DNA of 64,000 bases. It comes from Margaritifera margaritifera. Taxonomy: Eukaryota > Mollusca > Bivalvia > Unionida > Margaritiferidae. The position numbers and the translations under genes are program-made. Position 1 is the first letter of the stretch; the number at the start of each line of letters is the position of its first letter. The notes beneath the pieces were generated by a model. The model saw only the letters and a list, made by a program, of their open reading frames with translations, was not told the origin of the DNA and ran no database searches. Shown here one piece after another: positions 53,804 to 64,000 of this stretch. Location of the stretch: contig JAQPZY010000700.1 of assembly GCA_029931535.1 (NCBI GenBank), positions 284,185-348,184 on the forward strand, read 5' to 3'.

Positions 53804-54105
53804 ACAAACAAACAAAACGAAACAAACCCACTCAATAGAATTGGGCCGACTTGGATACGAAGCATCCTGGCCTAGAGGCTTTTCAATATGATACAAATTA
53901 TGTTGATTTAACAGCAAATAAAATTGAAGATACAAAATCCAGAGAAACCTTCCAAAAATTGTTTTCATAACGAATGCATTGGAATACATGTATACAGTAA
54001 GCACCCTACTGATCCAGATCCCTTGATCAACTGTTCTTGTATTTGGTTATTAGGCAGATGTCAGCCAGATCAGCGATCTTAGACCCACTTGGACCTCTTG
54101 TATTG
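52190..54105. repeat. Large repeat unit with head, 135-bp array and tail (member 2)
   Basis: The head 'cagttggcagtaaggaccag' and 'tatggtcgttcgtcactcgt' with 'tcactattgttatttacaac' is followed by about nine units, and the tail is 'gatcagcgatcttagaccca' plus 'cttggacctcttg' at about 54067-54099. It is interrupted by a GC-rich insertion at 53224-53574 and by an A-run at 53773-53800. This unit and member 1 are adjacent and in the same direction. Confidence 0.8.
53224..53574. mobile_element. GC-rich hAT-like non-autonomous element, 351 bp
   Basis: The left end 'cagaggcggcgcgaggg' and the reverse complement of the right end 'cattggcggcgcaaggg' are imperfect terminal inverted repeats, continuing with 'tt.gagg' on both sides. 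The flanking octamers 'accatcaa' (53216-53223) and 'gcaatcaa' (53575-53582) match at 6 of 8, and the intact array reads 'gccatcaa' there, so they look like a decayed 8-bp target duplication. An 8-bp duplication and CAG-type ends are hAT hallmarks. The element is strongly GC-rich in an AT-rich array. It holds a 41-bp direct repeat ('caatgttctttaatggcgc' at 53258 and 53299) and no transposase. Confidence 0.75.
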
Positions 54106-54460
54106 ATTTCCGTGGTTGCTGTCAATCCCGAAATTAAAGAACCAGTAATTATTGACCCGTTCATAGAAATAATAAGACCCTTTCCCTATCTACGAATGTA
54201 AGTATCATCAGAAACGTGTTTCCAAATCACAAATATTGATATTAAAAATAAAAAAAATAAAAAAATTAAAAAAAATAAAATAAAAAATTATACCATAACA
54301 AATTATTATTAACAATAACATGCCCCATCGTACTTGCCCCTTTGAAGTGTGGGAGTTTTACACTGAACTGACTTTGGTACCTGAACTTTAATCTTTCTTG
54401 TGTGCGTGTTTTCTGGGAAAGAGGAGGGGTGGGGGGGGGGACTAATATACATATTTCTCA
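54106..54460. other. No recognised gene
   Basis: AT-rich sequence with an (AAAAAT)-like low-complexity run near 54240-54290 and a G run near 54430; nothing else seen. Confidence 0.4.
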
Positions 54461-54461
54461 G

Positions 54462-54692
54462 ATAGTTTGGTTTGGTTTGGTATTCGGTGTCTTATAGTTT
54501 GGTTTGGTTTGGTATTCGGTCTATTTCGGTGTCTTACGGTATAGCAACACTTGACGATTACATTGTGCCGCAGCATGTTGTGTAAAGTGCCCTGCCGAAG
54601 GGCACACAATGGTGGCCAATCCGGGAATAAAATCCGCACCCTTCTGGTCATGAGTTCAATGCCTTAACCACCGAGCTGCCTCGGCCCCTCAG
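54462..54692 (-). mobile_element. tRNA-type SINE, copy 3
   Basis: In minus sense it starts 'gccgaggcagctcggtggtt' 'aaggc' with a clear A-box-like part. A degraded B box ('ggattttattcc', 54623-54634), the body 'tgcccttcggcagggcactt' and the end 'caccgaaatagaccgaatac' follow, with a duplicated ccaaaccaaac tail. The tail region is doubled, making this copy longer than the others. Confidence 0.75.
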
Positions 54693-55237
54693 ATGAATTA
54701 GACCCTAATAGATATTCTAATAAAAGTTCAAACCGAGATGATGTGGGTCAAGCTATGCTCCCCCCTGTAAAAAGTGGAACAGTTTCCTCAATGAGAGATT
54801 AGTTATATTTTAGATAATATCTTAATGACATAAGATCTTATTTTGTAATTATTTTCCTGTTTTTTCATCATCATAAGACTGTAAAATAAATGTTAAGTAA
54901 TTCTCACTCTTTAATACGGGTGATCGCAAAGATAAAGCTCTGATAGTAATTGTACCTGAAGAACGAGATAAGATCTAGTCTGGAAAAAATATAATGGAGC
55001 AATATAAATTAATTTTCATTATATCATGTGTCCATTCCATTTATATTTCTATATGTGTATTGCATTCCAGGACTGAACCACCAATGAACTGTTACAGTGC
55101 CAAGCCTGTCTTATAGCAGGAAATCTCTGTAATCTGACATGTAGTTGTATTGGTCTCTTCCTTGCAAGCCGTGTAGCTCTGTAACGAGCAACAATCACAG
55201 TAATGTCTACCCTTCCATATATACGCTGAGTTTGAGT
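54693..55237. other. No recognised gene
   Basis: AT-rich sequence between SINE copy 3 and the second segmental-duplication copy; nothing identified. Confidence 0.4.
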
Positions 55238-57680
55238 TACATCCCCTGGATCAGGTACCAGATTGGAGGCGCGGTGGGGGGGGGGGGGGGGGATTTGCCA
55301 TGGTGTAAGTAGCCCTGGCTTCATCTCATCCGCATAGTTAACTCTTCCTCAACAGCTACCTCCCTTAACCAACAAAATTGTGTCCAATCATTGGCTGCTG
55401 AAGAGAGGCTTTACGGGAATAACAGGTTTTCCTCGCTTTCTTGTTTACCACCTTTCTGTTAATAATTTTATTAGCTTGTATTGTAGAAATATAAGATTTC
55501 ATGTCCCTCTTTTGCGACATTCATACTTCTTAAAGTTTGCAGGTAACTGGAAATTGAATATTTGCTAAAAGTCTTGAACATAACTTCATATTTGATCGGT
55601 ATGATCGGCATGCTTAAAAATGATCAGATTGATCTGCAGCAAAGAAATCTGTGTTTATCAGTTACTAGTCCTCCTAACCATCCTCCCCCGACCCCAGATC
55701 CTGCTGCTTTTCGTAGAAAGCAGAGGATATTAAATTGGACGTGTCTTTCCTTAAGTCCGTCCATCCAACTTTCGTTTCCATGTAATAATGTTCTTAATTA
55801 TTATTGAATTTCAACCAAATTTGGCATGCAGCTTGATATTGATGAGACCGTGACTACGTTATATTATCAACTTTCTTCATAATCGTCTAGCGGAGTTGTA
55901 CCTCACATTGTCAGACCCACCCACTTCCGTTTCCGTATAAAAGCTCCCTTAATTATTAGTAGATTTCAAGCAAATTTGGCATGCAGCTTGATTTTTAAGC
56001 CTTTGGCTGAGTTCGATTGTCAGCGTTCTGTGTAGTCGTTTACTTGAGTTATTGTCCCTGACAATCAGACCTTGGAACTTTCTTGTCCACTTAAAAACTC
56101 CCTTAAATATTATTGGATTTCAACCAAATTTGTTTTGTCGATTGATATTGATGATTCCTTGGCCGGGATCGATTGTCAGACTTCTAAATGATCGTTTAGC
56201 AGTGTTGTAGACCCTGTAGACCCTAATTGTGACCCCCCACTCCCACTTTTTTCCGCCCAATAAATCCCTTGATTATTATTTGATTTCAAGCAAATTTGGT
56301 ATGCTGATTGCTTGTGATAAGTCTTTGGCCGAATTTGATTGTGAGCTTGATGCATCATCGTTTAGCAGAGGTATAGCCCCTGATTATCTGATCCACCCAC
56401 TTTCATTTCCTCAAATCAACTTTTTGTGTGATTGGACTTGATTATTCGCTAAATTTGGTAAACAGCTTGATATTGATAGAACAATGGTTTGATTGGATGA
56501 GACTTAGGCTGAGTTCAGTTGTCAGCATTTTACGTCATGTAGCCTACAGTCCCTGACTGCCAGACCCATCCACTTTAATTTCTGCATAATGACTCCCTTT
56601 TTTGGATTTTAATCAAATTTAGAAGACAGTTTCATATTTATAAGACCTCTGCTGAGTTTGATTGTCAATGTTGCTTACGTACATGTTCTGCTTTCAACGT
56701 CATCTAAAAGCGGAGTCATGGGCCTTGATTGTCAGACTCACTCGCTTTCCTTTTTGTGCAAGGACTCCCTTTATTCCTGTTGGATTTAAATCGAATTTGG
56801 TAGGCAATTTAATGTTGATAACATCTTGGCTTAGTCTGGTCTTTCAGCGTGCGATGCGCATCATCATATAACGATGTTCTTATCCCTGATTGATGTACCC
56901 ACCCACATTTGTTTGCACACAGTAATTCCCTTAGTTATTATTGGATCTCACATGGTACTTTGTCTGTCGTGCGTCGACCGTTCACAGTTGTTATTTACAA
57001 CACAAATTTTTAATAGCCGTTTGAACAATTTGCACAAAATTGTAAATAGAGCATTCTGGCATAAAGGCCTTTACATTTGTTCAGTGAATGCTGTCCCGCT
57101 ATCCAATGTGGCAAACGTTATTAAAAATATTTTTTTAAAAACAATTTATTCTCTGAGTTTGACCACATTTGACACAAACCAGCCTGGCATGAAGGTCTTT
57201 CATATTTGTTCAGCTGATGCCTATCCGCCATCAAAATGGCAAGCTGTAACTTAAAGTAGATAAACATTTAAATTACCTTGTCTCAAAAACTGCTGAATAG
57301 AATTTAACTGAATGTCACAGAAAGCATCCTGGCATAGAGGATTTCGATATTTGACAAATGATGCTGATTCACCATCAAACATAAAATCAAAAATATAAAA
57401 ACCTTATAAACCACTTCTTCTCCAATACAGACAAACAGAACTTAAACAAGTTTGAAAGAATGCACCCTGGACTAGATCGCTTTCAAATATTTAGAAATGA
57501 TGCAAAACAGCCATCAAATATGGCCACCATTACTGAAAATAGACAAACCTTTAAGCGAGGTTTTCTCTAAAACCGCTTAACAGAATTTAACCAATTTCAC
57601 TGAAAGCATCCTGGCTGAGGGCTTTCAATTTAATGCCGATCCGCCATCAAATATGGCCGGCCTTACAAAGAAAAATCGTT
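55238..57680. repeat. Segmental duplication, copy 2 (about 2.4 kb, direct)
   Basis: Second copy of the 48.29-50.83 kb segment, about 6.9 kb downstream, same direction. It has a G-rich tract (55273-55292) not present in copy 1. The internal 150-bp array spans about 55.78-56.9 kb, and the head and about five units of the 135-bp array follow from 56.95 kb. It stops near 57680 without the array tail. Confidence 0.85.
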
Positions 57681-57782
57681 AAATGGCTTCTTCTCAACAA
57701 CTACTAACAAAACCGAGTTGACTTGTCGCCATAATTTAAACAAAAAAAAAAAAACCCCAACCCCCCCCCCAAAAAAAAAAAA

Positions 57783-57998
57783 TACGAAGCCACTGGTCGC
57801 CAAAATTTAGCTGCACAAAACCGAGGCCAATGGTCGCCAAAATATACTAAAAAACAAACCAAGGCCACTGGTCGCCAAATTGTTACTAAAAGGCTGAGGC
57901 TACTGGTCGTCACAATTGTACTAAAAAAAAACCTAAGGCCACTGGTCGCCAAATTTTACCCCCAAAAAAACCCAAGGCCACTGGTCGCCTGGCCACTA
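57783..57998. repeat. Minisatellite with 'ggccactggtcgcc'
   Basis: Six units of about 36-40 bp, each with 'aaggccactggtcgccaaa' followed by 't..tactaaaaaaa'. Units vary in length in the A-run. Confidence 0.9.
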
Positions 57999-57999
57999 A

Positions 58000-58529
58000 A
58001 TATTCTGGGCCACACATCCTCTGACCTTCATGTGAGGTCACTGGACTATTAAATATTACGACTGATATTGCTCCAGACCACCAACCTTTTTTATGACAGG
58101 GCCGGTCCTCATGACTGTGAGAGGGGCTCACCCCGAAATGCAGTCCCGTCATGTCCCACACCGAACAATATAGGATAAAGAGCCAGCGCCCATCAATAGT
58201 AATATATGACAGAGTAGACTTAGATAGATAGGTAATACTTTCAATAATAATTATCATCATCATCGTCACCATCTTTTTCATCCTCATTAGAATCGTTGTC
58301 GTCGGCATTAGGATTACGTATCTAATACACCAGAAGGTATATACATGTACACTTAGTACTTCTATTTAAGTATGAATAAATTATGTATTTGATGTTCGTT
58401 AATACACATATTTATATTCGACTACATTTTCAGTACAACTTGATGATCTCGCTCATTTTACAAGGTCAATCTACAAGGATTCGACAAAAAAGAGATAGAA
58501 TTTATGGTAAACAAAGGTCGATTTAAACA
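58000..58529. other. No recognised gene
   Basis: Includes '(atc)n'-like low complexity near 58252-58275; the minus-strand frame at 57910-58308 is in part an artefact of the minisatellite and that run. Confidence 0.4.
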
Positions 58530-58690
58530 ACACATGCTGACTCAGTATACAAAGTTGATGTAGTAGAGTCAGCCATAGGAATGGCAACATTTGACATCAA
58601 TTCTGAAATCATTCATACTTTTGAAAGAATTGAAGAAACATTGCAAATTGTTGAAAATAAAAGTACATATTTTAAACTGTCATCCTGTTG
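58530..58690 (+). pseudogene. Remnant of a gene shared upstream of both second-type integrases
   Basis: 'YKVDVVESAIGMATFDINSE' and 'IEETLQIVENKSTYF' parallel 'TYEVALLESTVGMANFHL' and 'TLQIVENEST' at 42.56-42.65 kb (minus). Only the C-terminal part is seen. Its position just before the integrase is the same in both copies. A minor-capsid identity is possible. Confidence 0.5.
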
Positions 58691-58767
58691 GCTTTTTTAT
58701 AATACCTAAAAGCAATATAACAAGTATGTTCTCTGCATGTCTCTATTTCATTTTAAATGAATGACAA

Positions 58768-59880
58768 AGTACAGTATTTAAGACATATTTACTAAGATCC
58801 TGGAGGTCTATGTCTTTACCCAAATACCAATGAATTGTAGCAACAAATTAAACACAACGAAAATAAAATAACATACGCTGAATTGAAAGAATGGTTAACT
58901 GAACAATCTGCTTATAAATTACACAAGCAAGCGAAAAATATAAAACTTACACAAGAGTGTATGCAAGTCGTTTGGATGAACAGTAGCAGGCCAAACTATG
59001 TTCACATGCAAACATAGGGAAAAAAAAGAACAATGGATACAAATACGTTTTGACAGTGATATATATTCTTTTAAATATGCTGGGCTGAAAAGTTAAAACA
59101 AAAAAGGGAGATGACATACACGATGGTTTTAGAGACATCTGTGTAGAGCCAATATCTGGAAAGACACAGTTTGATGAAGGAAAAGTTTGCAACAAAAAAT
59201 ATAGGATTGGTTGGAAACAAAAGCAATTTAATACGTTTGAACTTACATTGATAAAACCAAAAACACAAACCCCCCCCCCCAAAAAAAACCCCAGCAAAAA
59301 CAATTAATTAAAGAAACAAACAACACCTCTCCCCAACATATGTAGTAAGAAGGTTAAACAGAACTCTAAAGATTATAATGTGAAATATTTAAATTTAAAA
59401 AAATGAAACCAGACATCGTTGACGTTTTACAAATTTTAATTGGGGGATACAATAACAGTTAGTAGGAATCAATAGAGTTGACTGGTTGAAGCAAGCAAGG
59501 AAGAAAACAGATAAAAGTATAACTTAACCTATTTAGTTGCTTTACAACAGATACATTGGGAATTCCTAAATTTAAAATCAATGAAACAGTCAGAATTTCA
59601 ATATACTAAACAATGTTTGAAAACTGATGCCTGCCTAACATGACCCCAAAAATATATAAAATCAGGCAAGCAAATTTAAGCGATTCAGATATTTACAAAT
59701 TGGAAGACTTGAAGGGACTGGATGTAGAGAGCATGTTTTATGAACAAAAGTTGTCACAGTATGACGAGCAAGATAACAAATACAAAGCTGAAAAAGTTTG
59801 AATACCAAAAGAATGAACGGCAAAAAGTATTTACTGGCTAAATGAAAAGGGTAGAATTAACCTTTTAACAGTTAGGAGCC
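58768..59880 (+). pseudogene. Polinton-type integrase, second subfamily, decayed
   Basis: Plus-strand pieces in order: 'YLRHIY' with 'DPGG' (N-terminal domain), 'ELKEWLTEQSAYKLHKQAKN' (zinc-less helical region), and 'GYKYVLTVID'-like and 'KKGDDIHDGF' parts of the catalytic core, interrupted by frameshifts. Near 59690-59790 come 'IYKLEDLKGLDVESMFYEQK' and 'YDEQDNKYKAEKV', the SH3-like end, then 'NGKKYLLAK' of a ruined chromodomain. It parallels INT-2 (41.3-42.5 kb, minus) piece by piece, so they are copies of one family. Second and third catalytic carboxylates are not seen. Confidence 0.75.
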
Positions 59881-60139
59881 AGCTGAAAATAAACCATGTG
59901 CCAAAGATACACCAATCGATCTTAAACGAATGAAGTTTTTGAAAAATGAAGAGTTTGTAGGATGTGACAGATGTAAAACATAACCCACAGAAAAGAAACA
60001 AAACAAGATAACAACAGCGCATTAGATAACGAAGAAGTTAAAACTTGTATGATTTATGACTTTGTCTGATTACAAAAGCTGACGAATTCGGTCCTAAAGT
60101 AACAGGATCTAGACCAAAATTAACATAATCTAGTTCTAA

Positions 60140-60915
60140 GGTGTTACTACTCCAGGTTTTAAAATAATGTAACAGAAAAAAAGTGAAACCAGCAATGGAA
60201 CTAAATTCAACAAAAAAATTTATTTCAAGACAATCAAAGTGATAATTCAAAAAGACACTTACAATAACGTGAATTAAAGTCCCAAATAATACAACCAATC
60301 CTAAGTGTCCTAATCACAAGTCCTAAATATAGAATATTACCGAATGAATTCAAGTAGCTTTGAATGTCCTGATGTGCTAGTAGTCTTGAATGTTATGATG
60401 TGTCAGTAGTCTTGAATGTCCTGATAGGTCTGAAATAAATGTAATCAGAATATCTTTGAATGAATTCACATTAAATTCCAAAGTCAAGTATTAATCCAAA
60501 ATGAAAATGAGCACTTTTAGTATTCCAATGAATATTTCAAATATAAATACATCCTCTCTCTGAATTTACTCTGATTTTCACAACTGTAACATCTGATTAT
60601 TGAAATAAATTCCTTAATAGACTGATCTTAATAATATGAAGTTGAGTATACGAATGAAATCTTTTTTTACCAAATCTGAATAAATATAAAGATAGGTCAC
60701 CTGACAGAATATTCTAGAATATGAGTAACTCTAATGGGAAATTACGGTGCGTACGTGACTTTTCTCACATCATGATATTGAAAATTCCAATCTAAGTACT
60801 AAATTATATGTAAACAAGAGTGACCTTGAACTCAAATGCAGTAAATATGTTATTTAGAAAATGACCACTAAAGAGCAATTTACCTCATGGACACATATTA
60901 TAAATTCAGTATACA
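60140..60915. repeat. Dispersed repeat, inverted partner of 34276-35010
   Basis: Reverse complement of 34276-35010 along its length. It contains three units of about 28 bp with 'agtcttgaatgtcctgatg' near 60360-60430, where the partner has two. The ends are not sharp by eye. Confidence 0.85.
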
Positions 60916-62174
60916 TAAAAAAGTAATGTAATGAATTGTATATTAAAAAAGGTATTTTATTATTGTCTTGCGATTCAGTTTTAATGCAATAAAATGGTTA
61001 AGTGAATACCATTAAACATAGTTTTATAACCGCACTTTAAATTTGACAACGATTACCCTGTGAACAGATGCAGAGCTCTGTGGGAAATCAGACTTTGGCA
61101 GACTCAAATAAAGTGAGGCGCGTTGATGGCAACGTATGGTTACATGATGTCCTACTGGAATATAACAGATCCAAATGTTCCAAAGTTAGTTTATCTGTTT
61201 ACAGATTTCACATTTATTTCCAGATACAAAAAGTACTGAGTGTGCAATATCTCTATCTTTTGATGATATATCAATCTGACCAACAAAATCAAAAATTTGA
61301 ATCAATTCTAACATAGTGTGCAAGAATTGTTAACATTACAGAAAATCAAGACTGGAGATACTAAAAGGGAAAAAAAGCCCAATACTTGCTTGGTAATTGA
61401 CAGAGAAGAGAAAATAAAACTATACACAAAGTTTTGTGGGAGCCTAATCTGCTGTTATGCTAGCTCGTTATTAGAGGCATTATAACTATGGAGCATATAC
61501 AGTTGAACTCTGGATAAACATTGTCAGCTGATTAAATGAATAATATGGCTGTTACAATGATGAACCTACTGTCAGGACCAACTTCTTTTCTGCAATATAG
61601 CAATGGATTATCAGACCAAGGTATTAAAAGAGCAAACCAAAGCATTAGGATTTGTGTAATCGGCAAACATTTCCTGATCCCAGCATCATCTGAGGGTTCT
61701 TTTACAATAATCAAGATAAACATTAATTGCAACGTATTTACATCCTACAATGTGCAGCATTTCAAGCCAGTGTCCACAAACAAAGACATTTCTACACTCG
61801 ATCGACCTAGCTATAGGTACATATTCTGAAGTCTGGTTTTGAAGTCGAAAAAAAATATTGTAATTATTTTTTAAATTAGTTATGAAAGGAAAATCAATAC
61901 TAGAACATAGTTGAATCAAAGGCGACGTCTACTCAAATATTATTTCTCTGTACGTTTAAGGGATAAGAGTGGACTTTATAGTCTTTTAACTGTTAACAGC
62001 TTCTACCATTTTTGTGCTCTAGTTTTAAGTTGAGGAAACGTTAAAGACATGCATTTGCTGTTGTAAAGTTGCATCAATATTCATAATAAGCCTAATCACC
62101 TGCATGACTGGGGGATGCAGATTAGGCCCTGATTGCGCTCTCCTACATGTCATAAGAGGCGAGTAATGGGAAGA
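60916..62174. other. No recognised gene
   Basis: AT-rich sequence. A frame at 61068-61316 follows an AG ('gtgaacagatgcagagc') but has no recognisable similarity. The words 'cctacatgtcataagaggcg' at 62143-62162 look like part of a dispersed repeat just before SINE copy 4. Confidence 0.35.
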
Positions 62175-62345
62175 GGATCCACGGTGGCTCAGAGGTTAGT
62201 GTTCTGGACTCGCGACTGAAAGGGGTCGGGTTGCAACCCTACCATCGGCTGGCTATGGTCCCTCGGACAAGGCACTTTACTACAACTGCCTCAGCACTAA
62301 AAAACCTACTTGTGTTGCTGTGCCATAAAACACCAAACTAAACCA
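62175..62345 (+). mobile_element. tRNA-type SINE, copy 4
   Basis: In plus sense: 'acggtggctcagaggttagt' (A-box-like 'tggctcagaggtta'), B-box-like 'ggttgcaaccc' (62229-62239), the body 'ctcggacaaggcactttact' and 'actgcctcagcactaa', and the end 'ctgtgccataaaacaccaaa' 'ctaaacc'. It is the only one of the four on the plus strand. Confidence 0.85.
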
Positions 62346-64000
62346 CCAGAATAGTCATATAGACCTTTGCACCAACTTTCTTTTTTGTTCAACACCGTGA
62401 GACAAATAATCCTTCATCATGCCATTGGTATTCGGTATTAAAATTCCATTCTCGGTGACAGAATTTTATATCAACAACCTCTGCAAAGCTTCATTTCGGA
62501 TGCAAAATGTTGACCCTCGAGATGGAATTTTCCTATACCAATGCAATATGAACAATTATATTAGCTTGCCATCACAGGTAAAGACAAACATTAGTGGGAC
62601 AATGCTGTGTTACAGCAAAAATGTCTCATTTATAGCAAACCTCAACTATGAGAGTGGGTCTAATCACCACCCTGAGCGAAAGATATTAGGGGGCAAATAC
62701 TTGTAGGGGAAGATGCACTGGGAGGTAAATTTAAATGCTGAAACTTAAATTTGATCAAAACACTATGACTATGTAAGAGAGGATCAGTTATGGGAAAATA
62801 CGTTTTTTGTTATGTTCTAACTTTTGACTTTGGTTACATGTGATAAATTGGTCCCTGTTTGTATATCTGCTACATCAGTGAAGAAAATCAACTGTGGAAA
62901 TGTTTGAAATGATTTACTGCTCAGTTTCATCGAATAGAGGAAATTACACTTGTTATCAGTTCAGGAAACCTAACCTTTCCTTTAAACATTTTCTTTCAAT
63001 GGGACCATTGTTCATGTATATGCAACACTTTTCCAACAAACTGGAAGAAATCCATCCACTACAACTTCATTTATTCGTTCTAAATGATCAATTCTTGACA
63101 TACAAAAATATTTGGGTTTTGTCCTACTATTTTATTGAAACTTGAATGCAGGAGTTTACACATTCCCTTCAACAGTATATGACACAGTGTTTTGTGAGTT
63201 ATGCATAATTACTGAGAAGTCCTGATTCCTATTATCAAGATGAAATATTCATGAGAATGAAACAACAAATCTTAGTTAATAAACAAAAGCACACATTCTG
63301 TCCGCCCTAATACTTACTCGCGTTCGCCATAATGCCTACAGACACAACTGTGATAGTCAAAACATCCTTATAGGCAACAAGAATCTTCACACACATATTC
63401 TATGCTATACCCAGCATTAAGGACGACTCTCTTTTCGAAGTAAGGCCCCTTTATGCGAGTCATACACAAACAAAACAGGAAAATAAAAGCTGATATTCGT
63501 ACCATGGAATCAGAATCATAGACATATATTGTCTTCTTTAAAAACTGTATTAACTCACGCCTGCAGATATCCATTTGCAAACCCTTTATCATGTTAAACT
63601 CTTATTTCTCTTAAGAAGATGTAGATCGGAGGATGAAGGTGTAGATGGAACTACAGACGAAGCTGAAATATTAATTTATCACAAGCAAAAATAATTCTTT
63701 AACCGCCTTATGAAGAGGATTGGTTGTGGGTCAAAAATAATTTTGGGAGCCAAGAATAGAGAGATGATATTTGCTTTGAACGAGGCGAATAACGGATCAT
63801 ATTTCAACTAGTGACGGTCAAAATCACTTAAAGTTTGTCATCCAAGAGCGCGAGATCAAATATATCTGTTTTTATTCAATTAGAGACGCAGAGCAAACTT
63901 TTTTAAAAATTTATATGCTTAAACATATATGGTTAGCAATATTAATAAACAGATTGAAGAAACAGTATCCACTGTATCCCATAATGTCAGCGGTTATCAG
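62346..64000. other. No recognised gene
   Basis: Plus-strand open frames at 62419-62706 (95 residues) and 62894-63145 (83 residues) have ATGs but no recognisable family, signal peptide or splice context. I do not call them genes. No repeats stand out. Confidence 0.35.

Larger units (their letters stand above)
58440..60915 (+). mobile_element. Short Polinton-like element copy with distal 735-bp repeat
   Basis: The copy has the end of a possible minor-capsid-like gene, the second-type integrase, about 250 bp of unassigned sequence, and a 0.75-kb segment that is inverted relative to 34276-35010. In the larger block at 34.3-43.1 kb the same module (gene end, integrase) lies at the far end and the repeat at the near end, in the same relative orientation. 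This copy looks like an internally deleted derivative. Confidence 0.6.

Noticed and set aside
61068..61316. Possible exon starting after 'gtgaacag'
   Set aside because: No recognisable protein family and no matching partner exon in the window.

Overview
The window is AT-rich animal nuclear DNA, most likely from a mollusc and probably a bivalve. It has one intron-containing host gene with GT-AG introns, many mobile-element remnants, microsatellites and degenerate tandem arrays. The mollusc call rests on the style of the repeats: long tandem arrays with lines resembling 'aaatttgac.gaaagcatcctggcat', array ends resembling 'cccacttggrcctcttg', 'ggccactggtcgcc' minisatellites and tRNA-type SINEs. 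It is an inference and was not tested by a search. Nothing bacterial is present: no operons, no CRISPR array, no Shine-Dalgarno-led gene strings.

Host gene. The first 12.8 kb carries the 3' part of a gene for an N-acetyltransferase 9 (NAT9)-type GNAT protein on the plus strand. Four exons (1305-1385, 4197-4256, 8715-8809, 12650-12772) join in phase and end at a stop codon. The 5' exons lie outside the window. The introns are 2.8 to 4.5 kb and full of minisatellites and degenerate arrays. The exon with the acetyl-CoA-binding motif has been partly duplicated in tandem, and the second copy has no splice acceptor.

Mobile elements. (a) 15.2-20.8 kb, minus: a nearly complete but broken L1/Tx1-like LINE with ORF1 (zinc knuckle), endonuclease and reverse transcriptase. 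(b) 24.2-25.9 kb, minus: the decayed 3' part of a different LINE that carries an RNase H domain. (c) 28.3-28.8 kb, plus: a Harbinger-like DDE transposase fragment. (d) 34.3-43.1 kb, minus: a decayed Polinton/Maverick-like block with a chromodomain integrase, a double-jelly-roll-type major capsid protein, an adenain-like cysteine protease, unassigned reading frames and a second, distinct integrase with a possible minor-capsid-like gene. (e) 43.8-45.3 kb, plus: a CR1/L2-like LINE 3' fragment with a tRNA-Leu-like sequence just upstream. (f) 58.4-60.9 kb, plus: a shorter relative of the second integrase module in (d). Its distal 0.75 kb is repeated in inverted orientation at 34.3-35.0 kb. (g) Four copies of one tRNA-type SINE. 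(h) A 351-bp GC-rich, hAT-like non-autonomous element with an imperfect 8-bp target duplication, inserted in one of the arrays.

Repeats. 48.3-57.7 kb holds a direct duplication of about 2.5 kb (48.29-50.83 and 55.24-57.68 kb) and further arrays of the same 135-160 bp repeat families that also fill the NAT9 introns. The rest (notably 25.9-28.3, 30.7-33.6, 46.8-48.3 and 60.9-64 kb) is AT-rich sequence in which I recognise no gene.
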